Shown here: in pieces, positions 45,272 through 53,713 of the stretch
Numbering within the stretch: position 1 is the stretch's first letter
Layout: every line of letters starts with the position of its first letter
From: Sphingobacterium kitahiroshimense
GTDB taxonomy: Bacteria > Bacteroidota > Bacteroidia > Sphingobacteriales > Sphingobacteriaceae
Assembly: GCF_025961315.1 (NCBI RefSeq)
Contig: NZ_JAOQNK010000001.1
Location: 3,844,001-3,908,000, forward strand
Reading direction: 5' to 3'
DNA length: 64,000 bases
Made by a program: the position numbers and the translations under genes
Notes under the pieces: model-generated
What the model saw: the letters and a program-made list of their open reading frames with translations, nothing else
What the model was told of the DNA's origin: nothing
Database searches by the model: none

Positions 45272-47722
45272 ATGCAATCTAAACAATTATTTTTAACAGG
45301 TTTTTTTTTACACATCTCTCTTTTGCTATGTGCACAAAAAATAGAAACGTTTAATCTTTCTGGTTACGTAAAAGATACTTTTGGAAAACCTATCTCTGGT
45401 GCAACTATCTATATAAGGGAATTGGATAAGGGAACGACAAGTGATGTGGATGGATCCTATCAATTCTTAAAATTAAAAAACTCTAATTTAAATGTACGCG
45501 TATCAAGTGTCGGTTACCATTCGGAAACGAAAACCTTAAATCTTTCCACTAATGAAAATTCTTTTTTGGATTTCCAGTTGCGCCGTGATGAGAAATCACT
45601 CGCGGAGGTTTCTGTGGTTGGACAAAGCTTAAACCAGCGAAAGGTACAGGAAATAAAACAATCGGGCTATGCTGTCAATGTCATTGACCTGACTACACAA
45701 GTAGATAAGGTTGCAGATCTGAACCAATTATTAAGACGATCTCCTGGAGTAACTATTCGTGAAAATGGTGGAATGGGATCGGATTTCTCGTTTAAAATTA
45801 ATGGCCTGGATGCGAAAATATTTATTGATGAGGTGCCCATGGAAAATTATGGAAGCTCCATGACCTTGAATAATATTCCGGTCAACTTAGTTGACCGTAT
45901 TGAAGTTTATAAAGGTGTTGTGCCGGCCTATTTACCGACAGACGTGCTGGGAGGTGCTGTAAACATTATCACAAAACGTAGAAATAAACAGTTTTTTGAT
46001 TTCAGTTATGGATATGGTTCTTTCAATACACACCAAGCATCGTTGATCGCAAATATGAGAGATGCCAAAACGGGCTTGATGGTCAAAGCGGATGCTTTTT
46101 TTAACCATTCGGACAATAATTATATGATGTACAGTAATCCCAAATATGGTATTAATCTGGACGGATATTTTAAATCATTTGTCGATGAAGAAACTGGAAT
46201 TGTGCAGAATCAATTGGTAAAAGTAGATAAAGCCCGCCGTTTTCATGATGCCTATACTTCGGGAATGGGAAAATTGGAGGCTGGATTTGAAAACGTGAAA
46301 TGGGCAGATCGATTACTTTTTGGCCTAAGCTATTCTGAAAATAATAAGGAAATACAAATGGGCTCAAATATAAAATCGGTATACGGCGGTCGATGGTCCG
46401 AAAATAAATTCCTCACACCTAGTATACAGTACCGGAAAAATGGCCTATTTCTTCCGGATCTTTATGTTGATGTTTTTGCGAGCTATGGTGACAGTCGTAC
46501 AGAGGTACGTGATACTGCAAAGTATCTCTATTACTGGTCCGGAATACCGCAAAGCAATGGCACATTCAAAGAAGAGGCTTACGATCAGATTATTAATAAA
46601 AGTTATATTGCAAAAACAGATTTTTCTTACAATCTCAATAAGAAAAAATCGCAAGTAATTAATTTGAGCTATAACCTCAGTACCAATCAGCAAAAGAATT
46701 TTGATATGATGAAAACTGAGGAGTATCGAGAAATCAATAGCAGGCCAAAGCGTCTAAACAAACACCTGATAAATTTGGCTTGGCAAGGGCAATGGTTAGA
46801 TGAAAAACTAAGTTCTGTGGTATTCTTTAAATATTATGGGATGGATAATAGCTATACTGCAGATGAACGAAAATACGATAGCGACGGAAAACTTATATCA
46901 GGAGATGTGGTCCAGTATAATAACTATAAAGACTACAAAAGTGGTGGCTTGACCTTAAGATACCTTTTAAAGAAAGATGTAGGTATCAAAACCTCGCTTG
47001 AGAAGTCATATAAATTACCTTCCGTAGAACAGTTATACGGAAATGTCGTGTATGTATTACCAAATGTTGATCTAAAGCCTGAAGAGTCCAATAATGTTAA
47101 TCTAGGGATGTTTTATAACGGATATTTTAATGATCAGCATTTTATCAATGTAGATGTCACCACTTTCTTACGTAATACCAATAATTATATACAGATGGTC
47201 AGTGCCGGGAACTATTATCGATACTCCAACCTCGATGGAGCAAGATTATATGGGATCGAGTTTGATGCGAAATACGGCTATAAAGATCTGTTTCGGGTCA
47301 ATGTGAATGGTAGCTATGATAAAGCAATAGTAACGAAATTACAAACAGGAGAATCTGTTGATAAGGAAGGATCGATCTTGCACAAACAACTGCCAAATAG
47401 GCCTTATTTATATGGAAATGTGGATGTTTCAATTGGGAAAAATGATTGGTTAGGAAAAGGAACCCGTATTGAATTGACCTATATGAATCAATATACCCAT
47501 AAATTTTATATGAGCTGGGACAATTTGGCTTCTCAAGAGACAAAACTATATATTCCCAGTCAAGACGTTCATTCTGCAATCCTTTCCTACTCTTGGAAGC
47601 ATAATAAATACGGAATTTCTATGGAAGCTAGAAACTTTACCGATGAAAGACTTTACGATAATTTTGGACTGCAAAAAGCAGGTCGTGCATTCTATACCAA
47701 ATTAAGAATGTCCATCTTTTAA
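45272..47722 (+). CDS. TonB-dependent outer-membrane receptor (XusA/FecA-like)
   Basis: An 816-residue receptor with signal peptide (cleavage near LLCAQ), a carboxypeptidase-regulatory-like domain at about 28-108 (NLSGYVKDTFGKPISGATIY), plug at about 125-235 with LLRRSPGVTIRENGG and IFIDEVPMENYG, then a 22-stranded barrel ending in FYTKLRMSIF. No STN signalling domain is present. The DUF4374 lipoprotein gene 31 bp downstream suggests it is the transporter of a xenosiderophore-uptake pair such as XusA of Bacteroides. Confidence 0.85.
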   Translation: MQSKQLFLTGFFLHISLLLCAQKIETFNLSGYVKDTFGKPISGATIYIRELDKGTTSDVDGSYQFLKLKNSNLNVRVSSVGYHSETKTLNLSTNENSFLDFQLRRDEKSLAEVSVVGQSLNQRKVQEIKQSGYAVNVIDLTTQVDKVADLNQLLRRSPGVTIRENGGMGSDFSFKINGLDAKIFIDEVPMENYGSSMTLNNIPVNLVDRIEVYKGVVPAYLPTDVLGGAVNIITKRRNKQFFDFSYGYGSFNTHQASLIANMRDAKTGLMVKADAFFNHSDNNYMMYSNPKYGINLDGYFKSFVDEETGIVQNQLVKVDKARRFHDAYTSGMGKLEAGFENVKWADRLLFGLSYSENNKEIQMGSNIKSVYGGRWSENKFLTPSIQYRKNGLFLPDLYVDVFASYGDSRTEVRDTAKYLYYWSGIPQSNGTFKEEAYDQIINKSYIAKTDFSYNLNKKKSQVINLSYNLSTNQQKNFDMMKTEEYREINSRPKRLNKHLINLAWQGQWLDEKLSSVVFFKYYGMDNSYTADERKYDSDGKLISGDVVQYNNYKDYKSGGLTLRYLLKKDVGIKTSLEKSYKLPSVEQLYGNVVYVLPNVDLKPEESNNVNLGMFYNGYFNDQHFINVDVTTFLRNTNNYIQMVSAGNYYRYSNLDGARLYGIEFDAKYGYKDLFRVNVNGSYDKAIVTKLQTGESVDKEGSILHKQLPNRPYLYGNVDVSIGKNDWLGKGTRIELTYMNQYTHKFYMSWDNLASQETKLYIPSQDVHSAILSYSWKHNKYGISMEARNFTDERLYDNFGLQKAGRAFYTKLRMSIF

Positions 47723-47753
47723 TTTAAATTTTAACAATATATACTATACAAAT

Positions 47754-49001
47754 ATGCGTTTTATGAATACTTATTTTAAAAAATCATGCCTGATGGCCGG
47801 TGTGGCTTTGAGTTTTGCGGCCTGTAAAAGCTCTTCTGATAATACAAATACAATACCTGATGAAATAGCTAAAGCTTCAAAATATGGTATTACTATTCAG
47901 GTGGAAGCTGCAGGAGAAAAACATGATTATATTTTGCCGGTTGAAGACCTGATGAAAGAAGGATCGGTATCTCCTGTAGGATTCGGGATTGACGTGACTG
48001 GAAAGATAGATCAAACTTACGGGGTAAGAGAAGGGTCTAATATTTTTATAACAGAGGGTAATGCTGTATTTAAATACTCAGTAGCAACTGGTGATATTGT
48101 CGAAAAAGGGAATGCTGTCGTGTCTAATCCAGGAAACTATTTGGGGATGATGAAGTCGGCATTTGTTGATGGACGTGTAAATTTTATCAATTGGTCGGCA
48201 TCATATAATGCTGCTACAGAAGCTATCGATAAACGTTTATTTATTATCGATACAGCGACCATGATTGTGAAAGGTGAATCGGCATTAAATTTTAAAGTTC
48301 CTGCAATCGCTAAAGCTGGTAAACCAAATGAATTTTATGACAAGTCAACGATTCAATTATCTCCAACAAGTTTAGGAATTAGAAATGGTAAAATCTATGT
48401 CGGATTCTTATATCTAACACCTGAGTGGGCCTCTCCAGCAAAGCAAGTCGCTTATGTGCTGACTGCGGACTATCCAAGTTTACAAAATCAAAAGATTGCT
48501 TCTAATGATAAATATGGCCATACAACAGGTACCTGGTATCAAACAAAATCGAGCTTTTTCGACGAAAGCGGAAATTATTATTTCACGACTATCCGTGAAG
48601 GAAAGTATTACACTTTATTGCGTATGAAGGCTGGTACTACAGAAATAGATCCAGATTATGCATTTGATTTATCAAATTATAGCTTATTCTCTGAAGGTTA
48701 TATGGGACAGCAATCGGATCAGCACACCTATTTAAAAGATGGGAAAGCATTATTGGGCGCGTATGTTTTTGACATCAATAATAAAGTGATGGTCAAAAAT
48801 CTAAATGATTCTGGATTAGGGAAAGTTCAGATCGTGCCTTCAAATGGCGTATTAGTCGATGGTGGTAAAGCTTATGTATTTGTGAAAACTGTAGATTCTC
48901 AGTGGTACATAGCTTGCTATGATACCGATAAAAACGAATTTAAAAGAGGTATTCAAATCAAAGGTGGAATTACTTCTGCTTATGGTGTGGTTAAATATTA
49001 A
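47754..49001 (+). CDS. DUF4374 lipoprotein (XusB-like siderophore-binding candidate)
   Basis: A 415-residue lipoprotein with lipobox FAACK (Cys about residue 23). The body has repeated propeller-like strands, for example YGVREGSNIFITEGNAVFKY, YLGMMKSAFVDGRVNFINWS and RNGKIYVGFLYLTPEWASP, typical of DUF4374. In B. thetaiotaomicron XusB, a member of this family next to a TonB receptor, binds enterobactin-type siderophores at the cell surface. The third partner XusC (PepSY membrane protein) is not seen here. Function by analogy. Confidence 0.75.
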   Translation: MRFMNTYFKKSCLMAGVALSFAACKSSSDNTNTIPDEIAKASKYGITIQVEAAGEKHDYILPVEDLMKEGSVSPVGFGIDVTGKIDQTYGVREGSNIFITEGNAVFKYSVATGDIVEKGNAVVSNPGNYLGMMKSAFVDGRVNFINWSASYNAATEAIDKRLFIIDTATMIVKGESALNFKVPAIAKAGKPNEFYDKSTIQLSPTSLGIRNGKIYVGFLYLTPEWASPAKQVAYVLTADYPSLQNQKIASNDKYGHTTGTWYQTKSSFFDESGNYYFTTIREGKYYTLLRMKAGTTEIDPDYAFDLSNYSLFSEGYMGQQSDQHTYLKDGKALLGAYVFDINNKVMVKNLNDSGLGKVQIVPSNGVLVDGGKAYVFVKTVDSQWYIACYDTDKNEFKRGIQIKGGITSAYGVVKY

Positions 49002-49132
49002 GACCGCTGTACTTTTCTTTGTTATATTTCATTACTCTTAGTGTTAAGGAATATAAACTAGGTATTCTAGCTTAAACAGTTGAAAAATGAAAAGCGTGAA
49101 TGATAATTATGTTATTAGCAACAAATTAAAGA

Positions 49133-49699
49133 TCATTTAAACAATAAGAGCCGTTTCAAATTGAAGCGGCTCTTGTTATTAATGAATTTTTCTAAGTTTG
49201 CTAGCTTTTCTCTAATTACTTCTTCACCAGTGGGAGGAGTATAAATAGTATCATTTTGATTATTTGTTAAAGCTGTACCAGGAATTTTTCTTATTGAAGC
49301 ATTATTCTGTTTAATACATTGTACGATCTTAATACAAAGATTTGTTGTGATAAATGGTTTTTTTTTGAGTTCTTCTAATCCAAGCCATAATGCCTCCTTA
49401 TAGCTTAAAACCTCCTTAGTTGCAAGATCTTCGTTCTTTTTGTCAGAGACAAATGATTTGTATAATTGATCATTTGTTGTTATAATATTTTCGACTTCTG
49501 AACTTGCTTTAGCTTCTTGCAGATAAATTGTGTCTAAAAAAATTGTGGGATTTGGCAAATTTAATAGTGTTCCATTTAATTGTGCTAGAGCTCTACCAGC
49601 AGTAATTGTTTTACGTAGAACTATTTTAGTTTCTATATCAACATTTGGTGGTAATAGAGGTAATGCATTATAAGGTTTTTTGACATCGAATGTGCTCAT
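49133..49699 (-). CDS. Truncated Fic/DOC-family protein (Fic_N domain only)
   Basis: A 188-residue frame with the Fic_N domain: PYNALPLLPPNVDIETKIVL, KTITAGRALAQLNGTL, and YLQEAKASSEVENIITTNDQ, the latter containing the inhibitory-helix-like S/T-x-x-x-E-N-I motif. The catalytic Fic core with HPF-x-x-G-N-G-R is missing; after LEKFI the last dozen codons are read from a hairpin sequence. Intact relatives have about 350 residues and AMPylate targets. This is most likely an inactive remnant. A dead partial copy lies at 43.4 kb. Confidence 0.75.
   Translation of the reverse strand: MSTFDVKKPYNALPLLPPNVDIETKIVLRKTITAGRALAQLNGTLLNLPNPTIFLDTIYLQEAKASSEVENIITTNDQLYKSFVSDKKNEDLATKEVLSYKEALWLGLEELKKKPFITTNLCIKIVQCIKQNNASIRKIPGTALTNNQNDTIYTPPTGEEVIREKLANLEKFINNKSRFNLKRLLLFK
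49146..49174. terminator. Terminator-like hairpin inside the 3' end of the Fic remnant
   Basis: Arms AAGAGCCGTTTCAA (49146-49159) and TTGAAGCGGCTCTT (49161-49174) pair over 14 bp with one G.U. The T-tract on either side is weak. It overlaps the last codons of the Fic frame, showing that the original coding region ended before it. Confidence 0.55.
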
Positions 49700-49724
49700 A
49701 ACTTAAGGGTAAATTTTACTGGTG

Positions 49725-49762
49725 TACTCTTTATAAGAGTAAAAATAACAAAAATTTACTCT
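49725..49762. promoter_or_regulatory. Double inverted repeat upstream of the Fic gene (operator-like)
   Basis: TACTCTT-TAT-AAGAGTA (49725-49741) overlaps AGAGTAAA-11-TTTACTCT (49736-49743/49755-49762), giving three half-sites of AGAGTA in alternating orientation just before the gene. Toxin and antitoxin genes often carry such autoregulatory sites. The second palindrome is preserved upstream of the dead copy at 43613-43639. Confidence 0.5.
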
Positions 49763-49934
49763 CGTTTATCTAATGGAGGTAATAATTACCCTTGTTTATA
49801 TTTCAGTTAATTAACTTATGTTTGTATTATCTTATTCCCGTTGGTCCCTGAATTAATATTCAAACTAGCGGATTTTGTTTTTTACAGCCTTGATCTTCAT
49901 CTATTTTTCATAGATAAATTGAAGCTTTCTACCA

Positions 49935-50003
49935 TTGACCTTATCCCTCACTTTCCTTTCGTTCATCTGCTACAGGTAATCCTATTACTGGCGTTCGCAA
50001 GTT
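49935..50003. repeat. Dispersed repeat family, copy F (short)
   Basis: Shares CCTTATCCCTCACTTTCCTT and the later CTATTACTGGCG with copies at 63491 and 61920. The minus-strand reading TPVIGL ... KESEG* parallels the tail RPVIGLLPKPAEGKESEG* of copy D. It sits just before the TonB-like gene. Confidence 0.5.
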
Positions 50004-50037
50004 TTGAACAGGCAGAATGTTATCAAACTGCATTTTT

Positions 50038-50745
50038 TTAAATACTATTTTTTGGTTTTGATTTTTTTTCGATGTTGGCGCTAGGGCGATAGTAAAGATT
50101 ATCTAACGACAGGATATTTCCATTTTCATCCCTGCTGTAGTAGATCACCATTTTTAGTAGGTATACCCTCGGGCTTCCTGCCTGCAGGGCGGGCCTCCAA
50201 ACGCAGGCGTTTTTTTTGATAGCATGTAGTATGACTCCGTGGCCAGGGTTAGGGGTATTTGGTTCTATGCTTGTTAAAGCAGCGATCCAACCATTCTTGA
50301 ATATAAGAAACTGAACACTGATTGAGTCAGATTTTAGACCTATATTGGGTTTAACTTCAGGCAGGCCCATTGTTGTAGCTAATTGCTGGAGGTAAACTTT
50401 TATTCCCTTATTCGGTGCGGGTGGTATCGTTGTGATTGTAAAAACACCCTCCTCCTCTTCAGGATCAATATCTAAAACATAACAGGGAGAAATCGAATCA
50501 ATAATCAAAGGTCTTCTTTGGCTCTTACTTTCCGCCTCAGGGCGAGTGGAGAAAACCATACTCTTGGGTTGCATAGCCTGTGGTAATGCCCGCAATATGG
50601 ATTTATCCATCTTAATGGCGGAGGGCACAACCGGACTGCTGGATTGTCTAGCCTGTGGTAAAGCTGGTAATCCAAATTGCATCAAAAGTAAAAGTAGCAA
50701 ATAGCCACGTATGGCAAACCTGTTGCACAGTGATTCTCTTTTCAA
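50038..50745 (-). CDS. TonB C-terminal-domain-like protein
   Basis: A 235-residue protein with an N-terminal hydrophobic signal-like segment (about 13-28), a Pro/Ser-rich linker, and a C-terminal domain at about 110-220 with the TonB pattern: YLQQLATTMGLPEV, VQFLIFKNGWIAALTSIE, PGHGVILHAIKKNACVWRPA and a final YLLKMVIYYSRDENG strand. Unlike classical TonB it seems to be exported rather than anchored with a long periplasmic spacer. A fragment of a near-identical gene lies at 25.0 kb. Confidence 0.65.
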   Translation of the reverse strand: MKRESLCNRFAIRGYLLLLLLMQFGLPALPQARQSSSPVVPSAIKMDKSILRALPQAMQPKSMVFSTRPEAESKSQRRPLIIDSISPCYVLDIDPEEEEGVFTITTIPPAPNKGIKVYLQQLATTMGLPEVKPNIGLKSDSISVQFLIFKNGWIAALTSIEPNTPNPGHGVILHAIKKNACVWRPALQAGSPRVYLLKMVIYYSRDENGNILSLDNLYYRPSANIEKKSKPKNSI

Positions 50746-50908
50746 AATTGTAGGACGGTCGTTAATTTTAGCAGTTTACAATAAGATTAAATTTAAAAAA
50801 ATTATCTGTAATCTGTTGATATATTCTTGTGCTTCTCTAAGATAACTATCTTTCCTTAATTTTTGTCAATCATAATGTTCGTTTTGCGCATTTGAGTTGT
50901 GGGATTTT

Positions 50909-50939
50909 TTTGTTGCCGACTTTAATTTTCCTATGTTTG
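50909..50939 (+). promoter_or_regulatory. Bacteroidota promoter upstream of a 20-codon frame
   Basis: TTTG (50909-50912), 19-bp spacer, TATGTTTG (50932-50939): an exact consensus match. Predicted start of transcription is near 50946, about 32 nt before a 20-codon frame and about 180 nt before the barrel gene at 51129. Confidence 0.7.
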
Positions 50940-50977
50940 GTAAAATTTTACAAAACTAATTTTAGTTTATCCTATAG

Positions 50978-51040
50978 ATGAAATTTTCATTTTTAACAAT
51001 TTCTTTTTTATTGGGATTCACCTTATGTAATAAAGTATAA
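50978..51040 (+). CDS. 20-residue lipoprotein-signal-like leader frame
   Basis: ATG to TAA encodes MKFSFLTISFLLGFTLCNKV, a bare lipoprotein signal with a lipobox-like FTLC and nothing after it. It is preceded by a consensus promoter. It may be a truncated lipoprotein gene or a leader peptide for the downstream barrel gene. No homologue is recognised. Confidence 0.3.
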   Translation: MKFSFLTISFLLGFTLCNKV

Positions 51041-51128
51041 AAACTTTAATAATAATATTGAGATTCTAATATTCCTAGTATATAAATGCGATATGGTGAA
51101 TACTAATTTTTTTTAATAAATATAGCTT

Positions 51129-51644
51129 ATGAATAGAAATATACTTCTATCCTTTTTTATGGTTTTTATTTGTTTTTTAACAACAAAAGCACAAATTTCA
51201 AAATATTCGATAGGTGTCTTTAGTGACATGATGTTGGAAGCTCCAACCTATGATACTTTTTATGGTATAAATGGTAAATATGACCTTAATAATCACAGTG
51301 GAATACAGGTTTTTGGTGGCTATAGTAATGTCCATATGACAACAGTTGGGGCAGATTATATCTACAATATAAAGGACCAAACGAAAAGTAATTTTAATAT
51401 CTATGGTGGAATAGGTTTATCAGGAGACTTTTACAAACAAAAGATTGTTGTTGAGTTTGAAGATAAGAGAATATCAGGATATGCGAAGAAAAATTATGTA
51501 GCTATAAATCCAACAATTGGAGTTTCGTATCGTTTTAACCCCGTTAAAAGTACGGTATTTGCAGGTTACAAAGTGAAATATTATCCATTTGAAGATGCTA
51601 TGGATATCAATTATCTTTCTGTAGGGATTCGTTATCACCTGTAA
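51129..51644 (+). CDS. Small outer-membrane beta-barrel protein
   Basis: A 171-residue protein with signal peptide (cleavage after TTKAQ, about residue 23) and about eight amphipathic strands such as GIQVFGGYSNVHMTTVGADY and NFNIYGGIGLSGDFY, ending in YLSVGIRYHL, a typical barrel terminus with aromatic residue. Function unknown. A 12-bp-stem terminator follows at 51734. Confidence 0.7.
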   Translation: MNRNILLSFFMVFICFLTTKAQISKYSIGVFSDMMLEAPTYDTFYGINGKYDLNNHSGIQVFGGYSNVHMTTVGADYIYNIKDQTKSNFNIYGGIGLSGDFYKQKIVVEFEDKRISGYAKKNYVAINPTIGVSYRFNPVKSTVFAGYKVKYYPFEDAMDINYLSVGIRYHL

Positions 51645-51733
51645 TACGGATAAAATATAATGGTTGCCGATTACCAATTCCGCATCTTTATTTTGCTTAA
51701 ATAAGTGAGTTTTGGTTTACACTTGATTTAATT

Positions 51734-51766
51734 AGAAAGGACTTCAAAAATATCGAAGTCCTTTCT
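51734..51766. terminator. Hairpin terminator shared with the dispersed repeat family
   Basis: AGAAAGGACTTC (51734-51745) and GAAGTCCTTTCT (51755-51766) form a perfect 12-bp stem with a 9-nt loop. The same GGACTTC/GAAGTCC hairpin closes repeat copies B and C, where T6-T7 follows on the minus strand. Here it serves the barrel gene and the minus-strand small frame. Confidence 0.75.
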
Positions 51767-51827
51767 GTTATTATAGGTAGATGAAAAATCAAGTAAAAAG
51801 CAACTAAGATCTACAATTTATTCAATC

Positions 51828-51953
51828 TTACTTAGTAGCTGATAAATCTTTGGAAATAGCCTTCTTATTAGCAAGTCTCTTTCTGACAAAAAGAACAACT
51901 TGAATAATATTTATTACTATTACCACTCCATATATAAAATGCAATAAGATCAT
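51828..51953 (-). CDS. 41-residue single-pass membrane protein in the repeat cassette
   Basis: ATG 51953 to TAA 51828 encodes 41 residues: a hydrophobic helix (about 2-22, rich in Val and Ile), then a basic stretch VRKRLANKK and a polar tail KDLSATK. Repeat copies B (61739-61861) and C carry the aligned but broken versions, with the tail FVRKHLSNKKSIDKDLS preserved. Preservation of this tail across copies implies a real protein. The gene ends before the shared hairpin terminator. Confidence 0.55.
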   Translation of the reverse strand: MILLHFIYGVVIVINIIQVVLFVRKRLANKKAISKDLSATK

Positions 51954-52135
51954 AAATTAAATATACTAAAAAGTTTTAGTTTTCAAAGGAATGGATTTTT
52001 ATGATAGACCTTCTTCCTTACTTTCATTTCCTTCAGTTGGTTTCGGTGATAGGCCAATTACTGGATGATCAAATCACCGTAGAATTGTCATGAGGCAATC
52101 AAATATGCCGCTGAAAACAAATCAAATTATAATAC
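51947..52135. repeat. Dispersed repeat family, copy A (fullest)
   Basis: Contains AAATATACTAAAAAGTTTTA, then TTTCAAAGGAATGGATTTTT and CTTCAGTTGGTTTCGGTGAT, matching B and C at 61.9 and 63.9 kb. On the minus strand it encodes a tail PVIGLSPKPTEGNES ending at TAA 51999, 45 nt before the 41-residue membrane protein. The remaining 52136-52290 gap shows no gene. Confidence 0.75.
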
Positions 52136-52290
52136 ATTATTTATTTAACCAACAATATTTATATCCTCACCTACTTATTCTCTCTTTCCCTCCAAAAATA
52201 CCTAAATCAGACAGGTGTGCTGTCCAAATCTTAGATTGTTAATGCACCTAATTTTTTATAAACATATATAATGCATCTTTGATCTGAAAT

Positions 52291-53076
52291 TCAACAAAGA
52301 AATATAAGTTGTAAAAGACCCCATTCTATACATTTTCTAACAAATTCACCAACACTTTTCACTTTGGTCTTTTTGAATAAGTTTTTTCTATGGGTCCGCA
52401 CCGTATTAGGTGAAATAAAAAGCTGCTCTGCAATTTGTAAGCTTGAGTTACCTTTTACTATTAATGTAATTATATCCATTTCACGCTTTGAAAATGACGG
52501 TATCTCAACATTTTGATTTTTGTTGGAAAGGTCAATTTGGACGTAATCTTTCCTAGTGCCAATACCTGAAACAAGGACGATTTTATTATTGACTTTAGTA
52601 AGGTGTTGTATATCTGTATGGATATTCAAAGCTGTTAACAAACGTCCTTGATTATCCTTATTTAAATGTATCGCTTGATGATGAAATAACCGATATGTAC
52701 TGTCGGCAATCCGCATGCGAAAGCAGTAAGATGATTTAAGATTTAACTGATGTTCGAAACCGATTTCTGCCATTTTTCTTAATGTGAATTCTTCGGCTTC
52801 TAATACAAAATCCAGATCATCAGGATGTATCTGATCAATTATCTCCTTTAAGTTAGTTGGTCGAGTCTCAAATCCATGAATATGTATTGCATTCTCGGAA
52901 ACCTGTGTAAGCGAATAATCTCCAACGTTGATCACATAATGATAAAATGGTCCTATTGCCAGAATATCTGTTAAATGTTCCATAATAGAATATTTCTTTT
53001 GTGAAATAAATTCATTTGAAATGGCTTCAGGATAACTTTCCCAAAGATCCGAAAGAAGATGTCTCTGTTTCTCCAT
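52291..53076 (-). CDS. LuxR-type transcriptional regulator with PAS-like sensor
   Basis: A 261-residue protein. The N-terminal two thirds resemble a PAS_3 domain (IHPDDLDFVLEAEEF, FRMRIADSTYRLFHHQAIHL, DNQGRLLTALNIHTDI). The C-terminus (about 193-258) is a LuxR helix-turn-helix: FSKREMDIITLIVKGNSSLQ, then IAEQLFISPNTVRTHRKNLF. The ligand is unknown. It is divergent from the secreted-protein cluster starting at 53.7 kb and may control it, but no site is visible. Confidence 0.85.
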   Translation of the reverse strand: MEKQRHLLSDLWESYPEAISNEFISQKKYSIMEHLTDILAIGPFYHYVINVGDYSLTQVSENAIHIHGFETRPTNLKEIIDQIHPDDLDFVLEAEEFTLRKMAEIGFEHQLNLKSSYCFRMRIADSTYRLFHHQAIHLNKDNQGRLLTALNIHTDIQHLTKVNNKIVLVSGIGTRKDYVQIDLSNKNQNVEIPSFSKREMDIITLIVKGNSSLQIAEQLFISPNTVRTHRKNLFKKTKVKSVGEFVRKCIEWGLLQLIFLC

Positions 53077-53713
53077 AGATATGCATGCAATGTATATGCT
53101 AAACTTGAATTTCGATCAATAAATACGGCAAGGTTCGGCTTAAATGTAGTTGAATATACAATAATCCTTTATTTTTAACAATTTTTTCTCGCTTTCATAT
53201 TGTCTAATTAATGCAGCTTTAAGGTAGCAGAATTGCGGTATATGGAAATTTAATTCTTTCCATGATTTTAGCGTGCAATCCGGGATATCTATCCAATACC
53301 ACTAAAAAGATTTAATGATGAGAAACTGCTAATACAATTTCAAGTCAAGCTATGGATAGTATGTGCCAGATGCAAAAGCCAAACGCTGGATCATAGTAGA
53401 TGATGATCAGGGATAAAGCTCGTGTTTTGTGTCCTTCCTGTGGATATAGCAAAGAAAAGGCAATCGAAGTCAGATTGATTGGATAATATAAAATTCACCC
53501 TTTTGGGGTATTTTTTCTTAACCTAAATGTAGCGTTATTTGTTTTTAGTAAATAAATCTGAAAGATATGTTATAGGAGAACAAATCATAGATAGTTATAT
53601 GTTAGTTTCAGGATCTTTTACACCAAGTCTTTACGAAAATATTTAGGAGACATCCGTATATATCGATACCAAATTAGAAAGGAAATGAATATATACCTAC
53701 CATGGAGGTAATT
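53077..53713. other. Long gap with a possible zinc-ribbon remnant
   Basis: No clear gene in about 640 bp. A 28-codon plus frame at 53400-53486 contains ARVLCPSCGYSKEKA, which looks like one knuckle of a zinc ribbon cut short. TTAAATGTAGTTGA at 53142 is repeated from 42632. No consensus promoter was found before the gene at 53714. Confidence 0.35.

Noticed and set aside
49841..50041. 66-residue plus-strand frame
   Set aside because: Consists mainly of repeat copy F read antisense to its coding-like tail.
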